Shown here piece by piece: positions 27,265 to 36,537 of a stretch of 64,000 bases of DNA (the first letter of the stretch is position 1; each line of letters begins with the position of its first letter). The translations under genes and the position numbers were made by a program. The stretch is from Ilyomonas sp963847085 (GTDB taxonomy: Bacteria > Bacteroidota > Bacteroidia > Chitinophagales > Chitinophagaceae), in contig CAWJYO010000002.1 of assembly GCA_963847085.1 (NCBI GenBank), positions 1-64,000 of the forward strand, read 5' to 3'. Below the pieces are notes generated by a model that did not search any database, had not been told where the DNA came from, and worked only from the letters and a program-made list of their open reading frames with translations.

Positions 27265-28008
27265 TTAATTTTTATTCGATAAATAATTATAATCTTTCAG
27301 TATCGTTTCTAAGAACTCAACCGGATGCTGGTAATCAGTAATTCGTAAAGCCGTTCTGATTTTGGCGCTCGTTCGCTCGGCAAACTCATAATTTTTTTGT
27401 TTGATGCTGGAATCTAAAATGGTTTTGATGATGTTCATGTCACGGTCGCTCAACTGCAAAACATTGTGATAGCGCGGCTGATAGCTTTCTTCCAGCTCAA
27501 GAAAAATTGTATTGTTGATATTTGTTTTTACCCGACTTACAATCACCAATGTTCCGGCTGCCAAATCACCAAAACGCTGATTTTTTTTAGTGATAAGCAT
27601 GCAGAAAAAAACAGGTATAAAAAAGAAAATCATTTCAAATGGTCGCAACAACCAACGCAATAAAAACTGGTAAAAAGAAGGGCGGTTGCCACTTTCACTT
27701 ATTATCTTGATACCAATTAATTTCTTGCCAATGCTTTGTCCGTTCATCGTTACTTCACTTCCTAAATGATACAACAATACAGGCAGGCTCAACAACATCA
27801 TCACAGCATATTCGTTATACATCACAGTTTTGTTTCCAGACGATTTTCCGCTGCTATCAAAAAAATAAAATGCAACGCGGTATGCAATGAAAAGGTAAGC
27901 AATTTGAATCATCAAATCAATGAACCAGGCGAAAAAACGTTGTAACATATTGGCCAATTCAAAATCAAGCTCAATGTTAAAAGGGGTGGGAATTTTAATT
28001 TTTTCCAT
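27265..28008 (-). CDS. RDD-family membrane protein
   Basis: The 247-residue protein has an N-terminal RDD domain: LANMLQRFFAWFIDLMIQIAYLF with the conserved R...D, a second helix near MMLLSLPVLLYHL, and GQSIGKKLIGIKI followed by a third helix. The C-terminal hydrophilic part is about 90 residues. RDD proteins are poorly characterised inner-membrane proteins, and some have been linked to ion transport. It is divergent from the SpoIIM / DUF4129 / DUF4350 / MoxR / DUF58 set and commonly belongs to that group in Bacteroidota. Confidence 0.87.
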   Translation of the reverse strand: MEKIKIPTPFNIELDFELANMLQRFFAWFIDLMIQIAYLFIAYRVAFYFFDSSGKSSGNKTVMYNEYAVMMLLSLPVLLYHLGSEVTMNGQSIGKKLIGIKIISESGNRPSFYQFLLRWLLRPFEMIFFFIPVFFCMLITKKNQRFGDLAAGTLVIVSRVKTNINNTIFLELEESYQPRYHNVLQLSDRDMNIIKTILDSSIKQKNYEFAERTSAKIRTALRITDYQHPVEFLETILKDYNYLSNKN

Positions 28009-28069
28009 TCTTCAAAAACAATTGTCTTCGTTTGTAAAGTAATTGATAATTTCCGCTTTTAAACAAGAA

Positions 28070-29044
28070 ATGATGCGTGAGGCTTTATTTATAAAACGAA
28101 ACCGTGAACGCTGGCAAACCATTACGCACGACAACAACCAACACCCCGATGAACAGGCAGATCATTTTGTGCAACTGGTAGAAGACTTGGGTTATAGTAA
28201 AACCTTTTATCCGCAAAGCCGCATCACGCAATATTTAAACAGTGAAGCTTCCAAAAAGTATCTTGCTATTTACGAAAACGGGCGTGAAAGCAGCAATAGC
28301 TTTCTTCTTTTTTTTAAATACAAACTACCGCTTACCATTGGCAAGCATCATCGCATGTTGCTTATTTCATTTTGCCTGTTTATAGTGTTTGTTTTTATCG
28401 GTTTTTTTTCGGCAAAGCACGAACAAACTTTTGTAAGAGAAATATTGGGCGATAGTTATGTAGATATGACTGAAAAAAACATCAGCGAAGGAAAACCGTT
28501 CCAGGTGTATGGTTATGGAAACGAGCTGTTGAGTTTTCTGGCTTTGTTTACCAACAATATCAGCGTTGCTTTGAAAGAATTTGCGGGCGGCATTTTGCTT
28601 GGTTTTCCAACAGTTACCGGGTTGCTATATAATGCAATTATGGTGGGTACATTTGAATATTTATTTTATACACACGGCCTGATGAGCGATAGCTTGCTTA
28701 CGATTTTAATTCATGGCACACTGGAATTGTTTTCCATTGTGGTGGCTTCAACGGCTGGTTTGGTATTAGCAACAAGCTGGTTATTTCCGCAAAACAAAAA
28801 ACGGCTTGATGCTTTAAAAGGGGGTGCAAAAGAAGGTTTGATTATTGCCTTATCAGGCTTTCCTACTTTATTAATGGCTGCTTTTTTTGAAGGCTTTGTT
28901 ACGCGCCACACCGATATGCCTTTGTGGCTAAAACTGCTGATTATTGTTTCTTCAGTAACGTTGATTGTTTTTTATTTTATCGTTTATCCAATTCGCCTGA
29001 AACGCGCTGCTGCAGCGGCTTCCGGCTTAATCAACGTTAGGTAA
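28070..29044 (+). CDS. SpoIIM-family (stage II sporulation protein M-like) membrane protein
   Basis: The 324-residue protein has a hydrophilic N-terminal third (MMREALFIKRNRERWQ onward), then a membrane helix at MLLISFCLFIVFVFIGFFSA and a group of helices with FTNNISVALKEFAGGILLGFPT, the conserved core of the SpoIIM family, including FIHGTLELFSIV-like sequence. This organism shows no sign of sporulation. In Bacteroidota these proteins are encoded with MoxR and DUF58 genes. The stop overlaps the next ATG by one base, so the operon is tightly coupled. Confidence 0.87.
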   Translation: MMREALFIKRNRERWQTITHDNNQHPDEQADHFVQLVEDLGYSKTFYPQSRITQYLNSEASKKYLAIYENGRESSNSFLLFFKYKLPLTIGKHHRMLLISFCLFIVFVFIGFFSAKHEQTFVREILGDSYVDMTEKNISEGKPFQVYGYGNELLSFLALFTNNISVALKEFAGGILLGFPTVTGLLYNAIMVGTFEYLFYTHGLMSDSLLTILIHGTLELFSIVVASTAGLVLATSWLFPQNKKRLDALKGGAKEGLIIALSGFPTLLMAAFFEGFVTRHTDMPLWLKLLIIVSSVTLIVFYFIVYPIRLKRAAAAASGLINVR

Positions 29045-29949
29045 TGAAGAAAGTAGAAAAGAAAAACTGCGCTTTTGGTTTTGTGCATTTTCTGTTGCTT
29101 TCCTTGATGTTATATCAATCTTCTTTTGCACAATCTGATTCCGATTCTTATCATAGGGATTCTGTAAGCGCAAATCAAAATGCCGGTAGCGATTCTGTAA
29201 GAACTTATGACGGTTATGATACAACGGGTTATTATTTTAACTGGAAACAATATCCTAATGATTCTTATACAACTGAAAAAATAAATGTGCGGATTTCGTC
29301 CGATACATCTGTTCAACGTTTGAAAAACGATGATGATTTCTGGTATGTAAAAAGCATCGAAAGCTTCAAGAAAAATGCAGTGCGTTTGCGTTACGACAGA
29401 AAGTATCGGGATAGCCTTAGCAAAGAGGGCTTGCTGCCACCTGATGAACAGGTTTTTAAAGAAGAAGAAAGTAGTAATGAGTGGTATTACCAACCATGGT
29501 TTATCCGAACGGTTTGGGTGGTTATCATTTCTATTTTTATTGCTGCTATCGTTTATTTTTTATCGTCGAATAAAATCAGTTTATTTACTAAAAAAGCGGC
29601 AAAAACAAACCACAATGGTGCAACCATCGAAGAAGATGTATTCAACTTAAACTACGAATTTTTATTGCAAAAATATGTAGCAGAAAAAAATTATCGTTTT
29701 GCAGTAAGAGTATTGTATTTGCAGTTACTAAAACTCTTTAGCGAGCGCGGTATTATTGCGTATCAGCCGCAGTTTACAAATGCACAATATTTACAACAGT
29801 TGCAACCTTCTTCATTGTATCAAAATTTTTTTATTGTAACAAGGCACTACGAATACATTTGGTATGGCGAGTTTGATGTATCGGAAAGTGCATTTCAAAC
29901 TGTGAGAAACGACTTTGTCAACCTTACAAACGGAGTCTTGCATTCATGA
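29044..29949 (+). CDS. DUF4129-domain membrane protein
   Basis: The 301-residue protein has a signal peptide, a periplasmic region of about 130 residues rich in Ser/Asp/Tyr, one membrane helix (FIRTVWVVIISIFIAAIVYFL) and a cytoplasmic domain typical of DUF4129, with AVRVLYLQLLKLFSERGII and a YEYIWYGEFDVSESAF ending. It overlaps its neighbours on both sides. An AKTN stretch at 29599-29609 is an exact GCAAAAACAAA word in a frame different from the other coding copies. Confidence 0.85.
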   Translation: MKKVEKKNCAFGFVHFLLLSLMLYQSSFAQSDSDSYHRDSVSANQNAGSDSVRTYDGYDTTGYYFNWKQYPNDSYTTEKINVRISSDTSVQRLKNDDDFWYVKSIESFKKNAVRLRYDRKYRDSLSKEGLLPPDEQVFKEEESSNEWYYQPWFIRTVWVVIISIFIAAIVYFLSSNKISLFTKKAAKTNHNGATIEEDVFNLNYEFLLQKYVAEKNYRFAVRVLYLQLLKLFSERGIIAYQPQFTNAQYLQQLQPSSLYQNFFIVTRHYEYIWYGEFDVSESAFQTVRNDFVNLTNGVLHS

Positions 29950-31172
29950 AGAAATGGTTGCCATATATAGCCGCAGCAATTGTTGTTTTTGCCGTTATTT
30001 TATTGCTCATTTTTCACAAAGAGAAAAGGCATTTTGATGGGCGCATTACACTGAATCCAACGCATACGATTCCCTATGGTTCTTATGCCGCTTACCAGTT
30101 GATGAAACAGCAATTTCCTAAAGCCAGAATGAGTATTAATAAAGCCGCGCCCGGCGAATGGAAACTGCCAGCAAAAGACAGTTCGGGACAGGTTTTATTT
30201 ATTCTAATTTCTTATTTCGACCCGACTGCAGACGAATTGAACAGCTTGATTTCATTTGCACAAAAAGGCAACACTGTTTTTATTTCGGCATTGCAAATGA
30301 GCGATAAAGCGCAATTGTTTTTTAGGGTAACGCAAACCGATTTGTATTCAACCGATTTTCTTTCCCACTACGATAACAGCATTGATATTTCCGATTCGTT
30401 TACTGTTCGTTTGGATTCATCAATATTTACCAAGCCTGTTTCATTTAGCTATCCCGGTGTGGCTTACAACAACCGCTTTTTAAAGTATGACAGCATTTAT
30501 TCTTATCCACTTGGCTACAATAAAAAGCTTGAAAATTTATTGGCAATTCACACACTCAAAGGCACTATTTTTCTTCATTCTGCGCCCATCACATTTACGA
30601 ATTTGTTTTTGCTGTGGAACAACAATTATTTATATTTTGAAAAACTAATGAGCTTATTGCCAGCCGATACAAAATATGTGGTGTGGGATGAATATTTTTT
30701 GCATCGCAAACCGGCTGTTGACAACAACAGTCAAACTATTTTGCATGTGCTGTTAAAGTATGAAAATTTCAGATGGGCATTTTGGCTGAGTATCGTTTTG
30801 CTTTCATTGTATATTGTAACAGAAGTGAGACGCCGTCAGCGTTTGACGCCCGAACACACGCCGCCTGCCAACGATTCTTTGGCTTTTGTTTCAACCATTG
30901 GAAAATTGTATTTTGAGAAAGGTGATCATAAAAATCTGGCTGATAAACTGAGTGTTTATTTTTTGGATTTGATCCGTAACAAATATAAAATCTCCACCAC
31001 AGAAATCAATGCAGAATTTGCAAAAGCGGTGGCATTGAAAAGCAATGTTTCTTTGGAAGAAGTTACGGCAATAACTGATAGGCTCATTAATATAAAATTA
31101 AGCGATTCCATCACACAGCAGGAACTGATGGATTATCACCAACGACTTGAAAATTTTTACAGCAAAATATAA
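29946..31172 (+). CDS. DUF4350-domain membrane protein
   Basis: The 408-residue protein has a membrane helix at residues 4-24, a periplasmic or extracytoplasmic domain with GSYAAYQLMKQQFPKARM near the N-terminus, which is typical of DUF4350, a second helix near residues 275-295 (FWLSIVLLSLYIVTEV) and a C-terminal helical tail. It starts four bases before the end of the DUF4129 gene, and its stop overlaps the MoxR ATG by one base. Its role is unknown, but it always accompanies MoxR/DUF58 sets as far as I recall. Confidence 0.83.
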   Translation: MKKWLPYIAAAIVVFAVILLLIFHKEKRHFDGRITLNPTHTIPYGSYAAYQLMKQQFPKARMSINKAAPGEWKLPAKDSSGQVLFILISYFDPTADELNSLISFAQKGNTVFISALQMSDKAQLFFRVTQTDLYSTDFLSHYDNSIDISDSFTVRLDSSIFTKPVSFSYPGVAYNNRFLKYDSIYSYPLGYNKKLENLLAIHTLKGTIFLHSAPITFTNLFLLWNNNYLYFEKLMSLLPADTKYVVWDEYFLHRKPAVDNNSQTILHVLLKYENFRWAFWLSIVLLSLYIVTEVRRRQRLTPEHTPPANDSLAFVSTIGKLYFEKGDHKNLADKLSVYFLDLIRNKYKISTTEINAEFAKAVALKSNVSLEEVTAITDRLINIKLSDSITQQELMDYHQRLENFYSKI

Positions 31173-32146
31173 TGGAACAATTGTTTGAACAACGTACCGA
31201 TGTAAGCGAATTAAGTGATGCTATAACGCGGTTACAGCAGGAAATAAAAAAAGTAATTGTAGGTCAGGATGAAATGGTGCGACTGTTAATGGCTGCAATT
31301 TTGGCCGATGGTCATGTGTTGATTGAAGGCGTGCCAGGCGTAGCAAAAACATTAACTGCAAGACTTGTTGCAAAGAGTTTACAAACCGGTTTTAGCCGCA
31401 TACAGTTTACGCCGGACCTGATGCCAAGCGATGTGCTCGGAACAAACATTTTTAACCCGGCTATGGGTACGTTCGAGTTTAAACGCGGCCCTATTTTCAG
31501 CAATTTAATTTTGATTGATGAAATCAACCGTGCGCCTGCTAAAACCCAAGCAGCCCTGTTTGAAGTAATGGAAGAACGCCAGGTAACAAGCGATGGCATC
31601 ACGCACAAAATGGCTGCTCCGTTTATGGTAATTGCTACGCAAAATCCAATTGAGCAGGAAGGAACGTATCGTTTGCCGGAAGCACAGTTAGACAGGTTTT
31701 TATTTAAAATTATTGTGCCTTATCCCAACGAAGAAGAAGAAGTAAGCATACTGCAACGCTTCAATAATTTCACAACCAATAATGTAGTTGATACCGTGAA
31801 TGCAGTAGTGTCAGGCAATGCAATAACAGAATACAAAGCGATTTTAAAATCGGTTTTAATTGAAGACAGATTGCTTCAGTTCATCGCAAAAATCATTGTA
31901 AGTACAAGAAGCGACCGAGCGGTTTATCTCGGTGCTTCGCCACGAGCTTCATTGGCTGTAATGAACGCTGCCAAAGCGTTTGCGGTGATGAGCGGCAGAG
32001 ACTTTGTAACGCCTGATGACATTATACAAGCTGCAACACCAGTGCTACGGCATCGCATTATCTTAACACCCGAACGCGAAATGGAAGGCACGAAAGAGGA
32101 TGAAGTGATTCAAAAAATCATTCATGGCATTGATGTGCCAAGATGA
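31172..32146 (+). CDS. MoxR-family AAA ATPase
   Basis: The 324-residue AAA+ ATPase has Walker A in EGVPGVAKTLTARL, Walker B in LILIDEINRAPAKTQAAL, sensor 1 in VIATQNPIEQEGTYRLPEAQLDRF, and a C-terminal lid with GASPRASLAVMNAAKAFA. MoxR ATPases act with DUF58 or VWA proteins as chaperone-like activators of membrane or periplasmic complexes. The position between DUF4350 and DUF58 genes fits this. A motif copy follows 31 bases after the stop (32178-32188). Confidence 0.92.
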   Translation: MEQLFEQRTDVSELSDAITRLQQEIKKVIVGQDEMVRLLMAAILADGHVLIEGVPGVAKTLTARLVAKSLQTGFSRIQFTPDLMPSDVLGTNIFNPAMGTFEFKRGPIFSNLILIDEINRAPAKTQAALFEVMEERQVTSDGITHKMAAPFMVIATQNPIEQEGTYRLPEAQLDRFLFKIIVPYPNEEEEVSILQRFNNFTTNNVVDTVNAVVSGNAITEYKAILKSVLIEDRLLQFIAKIIVSTRSDRAVYLGASPRASLAVMNAAKAFAVMSGRDFVTPDDIIQAATPVLRHRIILTPEREMEGTKEDEVIQKIIHGIDVPR

Positions 32147-32195
32147 TGGTTTGAAGTAAGAATTCATTTCATCTTTTTTTGTTTTTGCACATATT

Positions 32196-33542
32196 ATGTT
32201 CAAAGCTATTTTTTCCCGTTTTTCGTTCTACTTCACGGTACCCGGTTCTACTTTATAATAAGCGGTATTATTGCATTTTTATTCTTGCTTTTTTCTTTGA
32301 AGCGCTGATGCAAATTGGCGCTATCCTTTTGCTTTGTGTTTGCATTGCTTTGTTGTTGGATATGTTGCTTTTGTTCGTTAGCCAACAACCCCTAACAGCA
32401 GAAAGAGTGTGTGCCGACAGATTTAGCAATGGCGATGATAATACGGTTACATTGTACATCAGCAATCATCAGTCATATTCCATCAAAATAAAACTGATTG
32501 ATGAAATGCCTTATCAATTTCAGCCTGATTGCGAAGCCTTATTCTTTCAACATAAAAGGAACAGAAACGGTTTCTTTTTCTTACCTATTGAAACCTGTTG
32601 AACGAGGCGAATACAGTTTTGGTTTTATCAATTTATTTTTATACAGTCCGTTGGGCTTGCTCATTCGCCATATCAAAACGGGTAAAGAAAAAACTGTTGC
32701 GGTGTATCCTTCTTTTATGCAAATGCGGCGCTACCAGTTGTTGGCAGTTGCCAATCAGTTGGAAGAAAGAGGCTCGCGCCAACTGCGTAAAATCGGCAGT
32801 AGTCTTGAGTTTGAGCAAATTAAAGAATATGTTCCGGGAGATGATTACCGTACCATCAACTGGCAGGCAACGGCCCGTAAAAACAGTTTGATGATTAATA
32901 CCTTCATGGACGAACGCAGCCAGCAGGTGATTTGCGTGATTGACAAAGGCAGAAATATGAAGATGCCATTTGCTGGCATGACGTTATTGGATTATGCTAT
33001 TAATGCTTCGCTCACTTTATGCAATACAGTGTTATTAAAAGGTGATAAAGCAGGCTTACTTACTTATGGTAAAACCATTGACCAGTTTGTTGCGCCGGAT
33101 AAAAAAGGAGGTCATCTTTCGCTTTTGCTGGAAACATTATACCGGCAACAAACTCTTTTTTCAGACAGCAATACCGAAGCGCTTTATACTACCATCCGGC
33201 AAAAAATAAAACAAAGAAGTCTGCTTGTTTTGTTTACCAATTTTGAAAGCATGTATGGCTTGCAGCGCCAGCTTCCTTACTTAAAAAAAATAGCTTCCTA
33301 TCATGCGTTGTTAGTTGTATTTTTTCGAGAATACCGAACTTATTAATCTGCAAAAACAAACGGCGGCCACACTGGAAGATATTTACGTAAAAACAATAGC
33401 TAACAAGTTTGCTTTTGATAAGCGGCAAATGATAAAAGAATTGCAAAATGCAGGTATTATGGCATTGCTAACGGCACCGCAAAAGCTAACGGCAAATGTT
33501 ATCAACAAATACATCGAAATAAAAGCAAGGCAAGTGGTTTGA
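32196..33542 (+). CDS. DUF58-domain protein (several frameshifts)
   Basis: The ATG at 32196 begins MFKAIFSRF, a usual DUF58 start, but the frame changes repeatedly. It passes through GIIAFLFLL, then FEALMQIGAILLLCVCIALL (two N-terminal membrane helices), then near 32500-32590 into the frame carrying RRYQLLAVANQLEERGSRQLRKIGSSLEFEQIKEYVPGDDYRTINWQATARKN, the DUF58 signature, with a VWA-like domain after it. A last shift near 33320 leads to ELINLQKQTAATLEDIY and the stop. At least four indels are needed. The gene is otherwise complete, so I read these as sequence errors. DUF58 proteins pair with MoxR. Confidence 0.82.
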
Positions 33543-33604
33543 GGTTTTTGTTTTTGCTTATTTTTTAATGTTTATCAGTTTGTTACATTTCGTTTATTTA
33601 AGTT

Positions 33605-33612
33605 TAGATTTG
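33605..33612 (+). promoter_or_regulatory. TAGATTTG minus-7 promoter element of the first PAS kinase
   Basis: This TAnnTTTG match lies 39 bases before the GTG start at 33652. Confidence 0.35.
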
Positions 33613-33651
33613 CTGTAATATCATTTAATCATACTTGAATCCATACCAAAA

Positions 33652-36383
33652 GTGAACCTGCAAAACATACGATTTGATGTATTTCTAAATACCGCACCGC
33701 CTACCATTATAGTACAGCCTGATGCGCCGAAATTTACAATTCTTACCGTTAGTAAATCTTACTTAGAAATAACAGGCATTGCACTAACTGATTTGGTTGG
33801 CGTTGGGCTGTTAGAAGCTTTCCCTGCCAATCCTCATATTGAGGATAATAGTGCAGAGCAATTGAAAGAAAGCTTGACAGAGGCACTTCTTACAAAACAG
33901 GCAACAATGTTGGAAGCCCGGCGTTACGATATTCAGATTCCTGGCACTAATCGTTGGGAAGCGCGATATTGGACTGCAACCAATTCTCCTATTTTAAATG
34001 AGCAAGGTGAAGTGGAATGTATTGTCCATATTACGCAGGATGTAACCACCACATACCATCTGGCGCAAAAGAAAACGCTTGAATTTAATATTGTCGAAGC
34101 CCAGCGAAAGCAGTTGCAGGAAGCTTACCAGCAAGCACCGGTTGGCATTGGCCTGCTAACAGGAAGAGAGTTGAAAATTGAGTTTGGTAATAATAGTATT
34201 TTGCAGGTTTTGGGCAAAACAAAAGACATTATTGGTAAAACCGTGGCTGAAGCTATTCCTGAATTGAACGGTCAGCCCTTCCTTCAAATTTTAGATAAGG
34301 TTTACACAAGCGGCGAAACTTATTTTGGAAACAATCAGTTGGTTTATTTTCAACAAAACGGCGAATTGAAAGAAGGATATTACAACTTCATTTATCATCC
34401 TTTAAAAAATAGCAGCGGCAACAGTACGGGCATTATGGTAATTGGTATGGATGTTACCAGGCAGGTGATGATTCGCAAAGACCTTGAAAAAACAATTGAA
34501 TTAAAAGATGCAGTGGAAGAAGCTTTGCGCAACAACGAAGCGCGATTGCAAAGCATTCTGGATACCATGGCAGAAGGTGTTAGTATTACCGATACGGAAG
34601 GCAGTATAGTGTATGCAAATGCAGTAGCACAGCAAATGGTAAAAATAAAAAAAGACGAAAAGGGCAACCCTGTTTACGGCGAACGGAACTGGAAAAATTT
34701 TCGGTTGGATGGAACACCACTTCTCTGGGAAGATCATCCTATGAATATAGCGTTGAAAACACAAAAAAGGGTTTTTAATTTTGAATACGGGATTGAATTG
34801 GACAATAAGGAAGTCATCTACATATCAATGAATGCCGCGCCTCTGTTTAATGCTGAAAAAGAACTTACCGGCGCCATCGGCACTTTTACCAATGTTACGG
34901 CGCGGCGGAAGTTGCTGAATCAGTTGGCTGAAAGTGAAAACCTGTTCCGTGGTTTGTTTGAACAGGCTCCGCTTGGTATGTGTTTGCTGCGGGGAAGAGA
35001 ACAAATTATTGAGGCTGTAAACGATAATATTTTACATATTTGGGGATATAAAAGAGAAGATGTAATTGGCTTGTCGCAATACATTGCGCGACCGGAACTG
35101 AAGGGCCAGGATGTGCTGGAAAGGATAGATGAAGTGTTCGTTACCGGCGAAACGAAGCGCAATGTTGATTTTAAAGTAATGCTCCGAAACCTCGATGGCA
35201 GCCCGCGTGAAGCCGTTGTGAATTCGGTATATCATCCAATAAAAGATGGAGCAGGAAATGTGATTGGCGTAATGATGATAACCGATGAAATCACAGATCA
35301 ATACAAAGCAACGCAGCAGATTAAACATACACAGGAAAAGTTTCAGCAGGCTGTAGAATCGGCTATGCTTGGCACATGGTATTTCAATATTGTAACCGAA
35401 ACATTTGTTCCTTCACAGCGTGTAAAAGAAATGTTTGGATACGATGCAAACGATGAAATGCCATACTTAGATGCTATTAAGCAAATAGATAATGGGTATA
35501 GAGAAAGTGTATTAAATGTTGTTCGTGCTGCTTACCAAAGCAGGGAAAGTTTCGACGTTGAATTTCCAATCTACCACTTTACACAGCAATAATACACGTT
35601 GGCTAAAGCTAACTGGCAAAGTTTATTCTTCATCCGAAGGTAAGCCGGAACAGTTTTCAGGAATTATTTTTGATATTACCGAACCTAAGCTGGACGACAT
35701 CAGAAAGAACGATTTCATTGCCATGGTGAGCCATGAACTAAAAACACCGCTCACGTCAATGAAGGGCTTTTTGCAAATGCTGCAAATGCAAAATGATGGC
35801 CGAAAACAAAGAGGACAATTATCTGCTTCAGAAGGCCGATCAGCAAATTACAAAAATGACCAACCTTATAAATAACTTCCTCAATGTTTCCCGGTTAGAC
35901 GCTGGTAAAATTCATCTTGACAAAACGACTTTTACTCTGAATGAATTAATCAAAGAAGTGATAGATGACATGCATGTTACCACCAGGGATCATACGGTTG
36001 TATTTAATCCCTGTGAGCCTGTAAAAGTTTTTGCCGATTACGAAAAAATCGGACAGGTAGTTAATAATTTAATCAGCAATGCTGTAAAGTATTCAGATCG
36101 TGGAACTCAAATTGTGGTTGATTGTACTATTATTAGCAACCAGGTTCAGGTTAGCGTTAAAGACGAAGGCAGAGGGATAGCCACCGAAGACAAAGAACGT
36201 TTGTTTGACAGGTTTTTTAGGGTTGAAAATAAGTTCAATACAACGGTAGCTGGCTTCGGTATTGGCTTATATGTTTGTCACGAAATTGTTCAGCGGCACG
36301 GTGGTGAAATATGGGTACAAAGCGAAGTTGGGAAAGGGAGCATGTTTTATTTTACACTACCTGCTGAAAAAATTAATAAATAA
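33652..36383 (+). CDS. Multi-PAS hybrid-length sensor histidine kinase, copy 1 (two frameshifts)
   Basis: The GTG at 33652 starts a protein with an N-terminal PAS-like sensor (FDVFLNTAPPTIIVQPDAPKF), then at least four further PAS domains (for example APVGIGLLTGRELKIEFGN, DTMAEGVSITDTEGSIVYANA, APLGMCLLRGREQIIEAVN). The frame is lost near 35575 and regained in NTRWLKLTGKVYSSSEGKP. It continues to the H-box MVSHELKTPLTSMKGF, is lost again near 35790, and ends in a HATPase domain with VVNNLISNAVKYSDRG and GFGIGLYVCHEIV. About 910 residues, no membrane helix. It is a paralogue of the next gene. A motif copy lies 27 bases after the stop (36411). Confidence 0.83.
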
Positions 36384-36537
36384 ATTTGGGTTAAATAAGC
36401 AACAGCTACGTTTGTTTTTGCTTCAATTTTTTTTGAAAAAGAGTATCAGTTTTCAATTGTTATGAAACGAGGGAAAACTGTTTATCGTAAATAATGTTCT
36501 ATGGTAAGCAACACAGAACGAAAGAGAAATATGTAAG

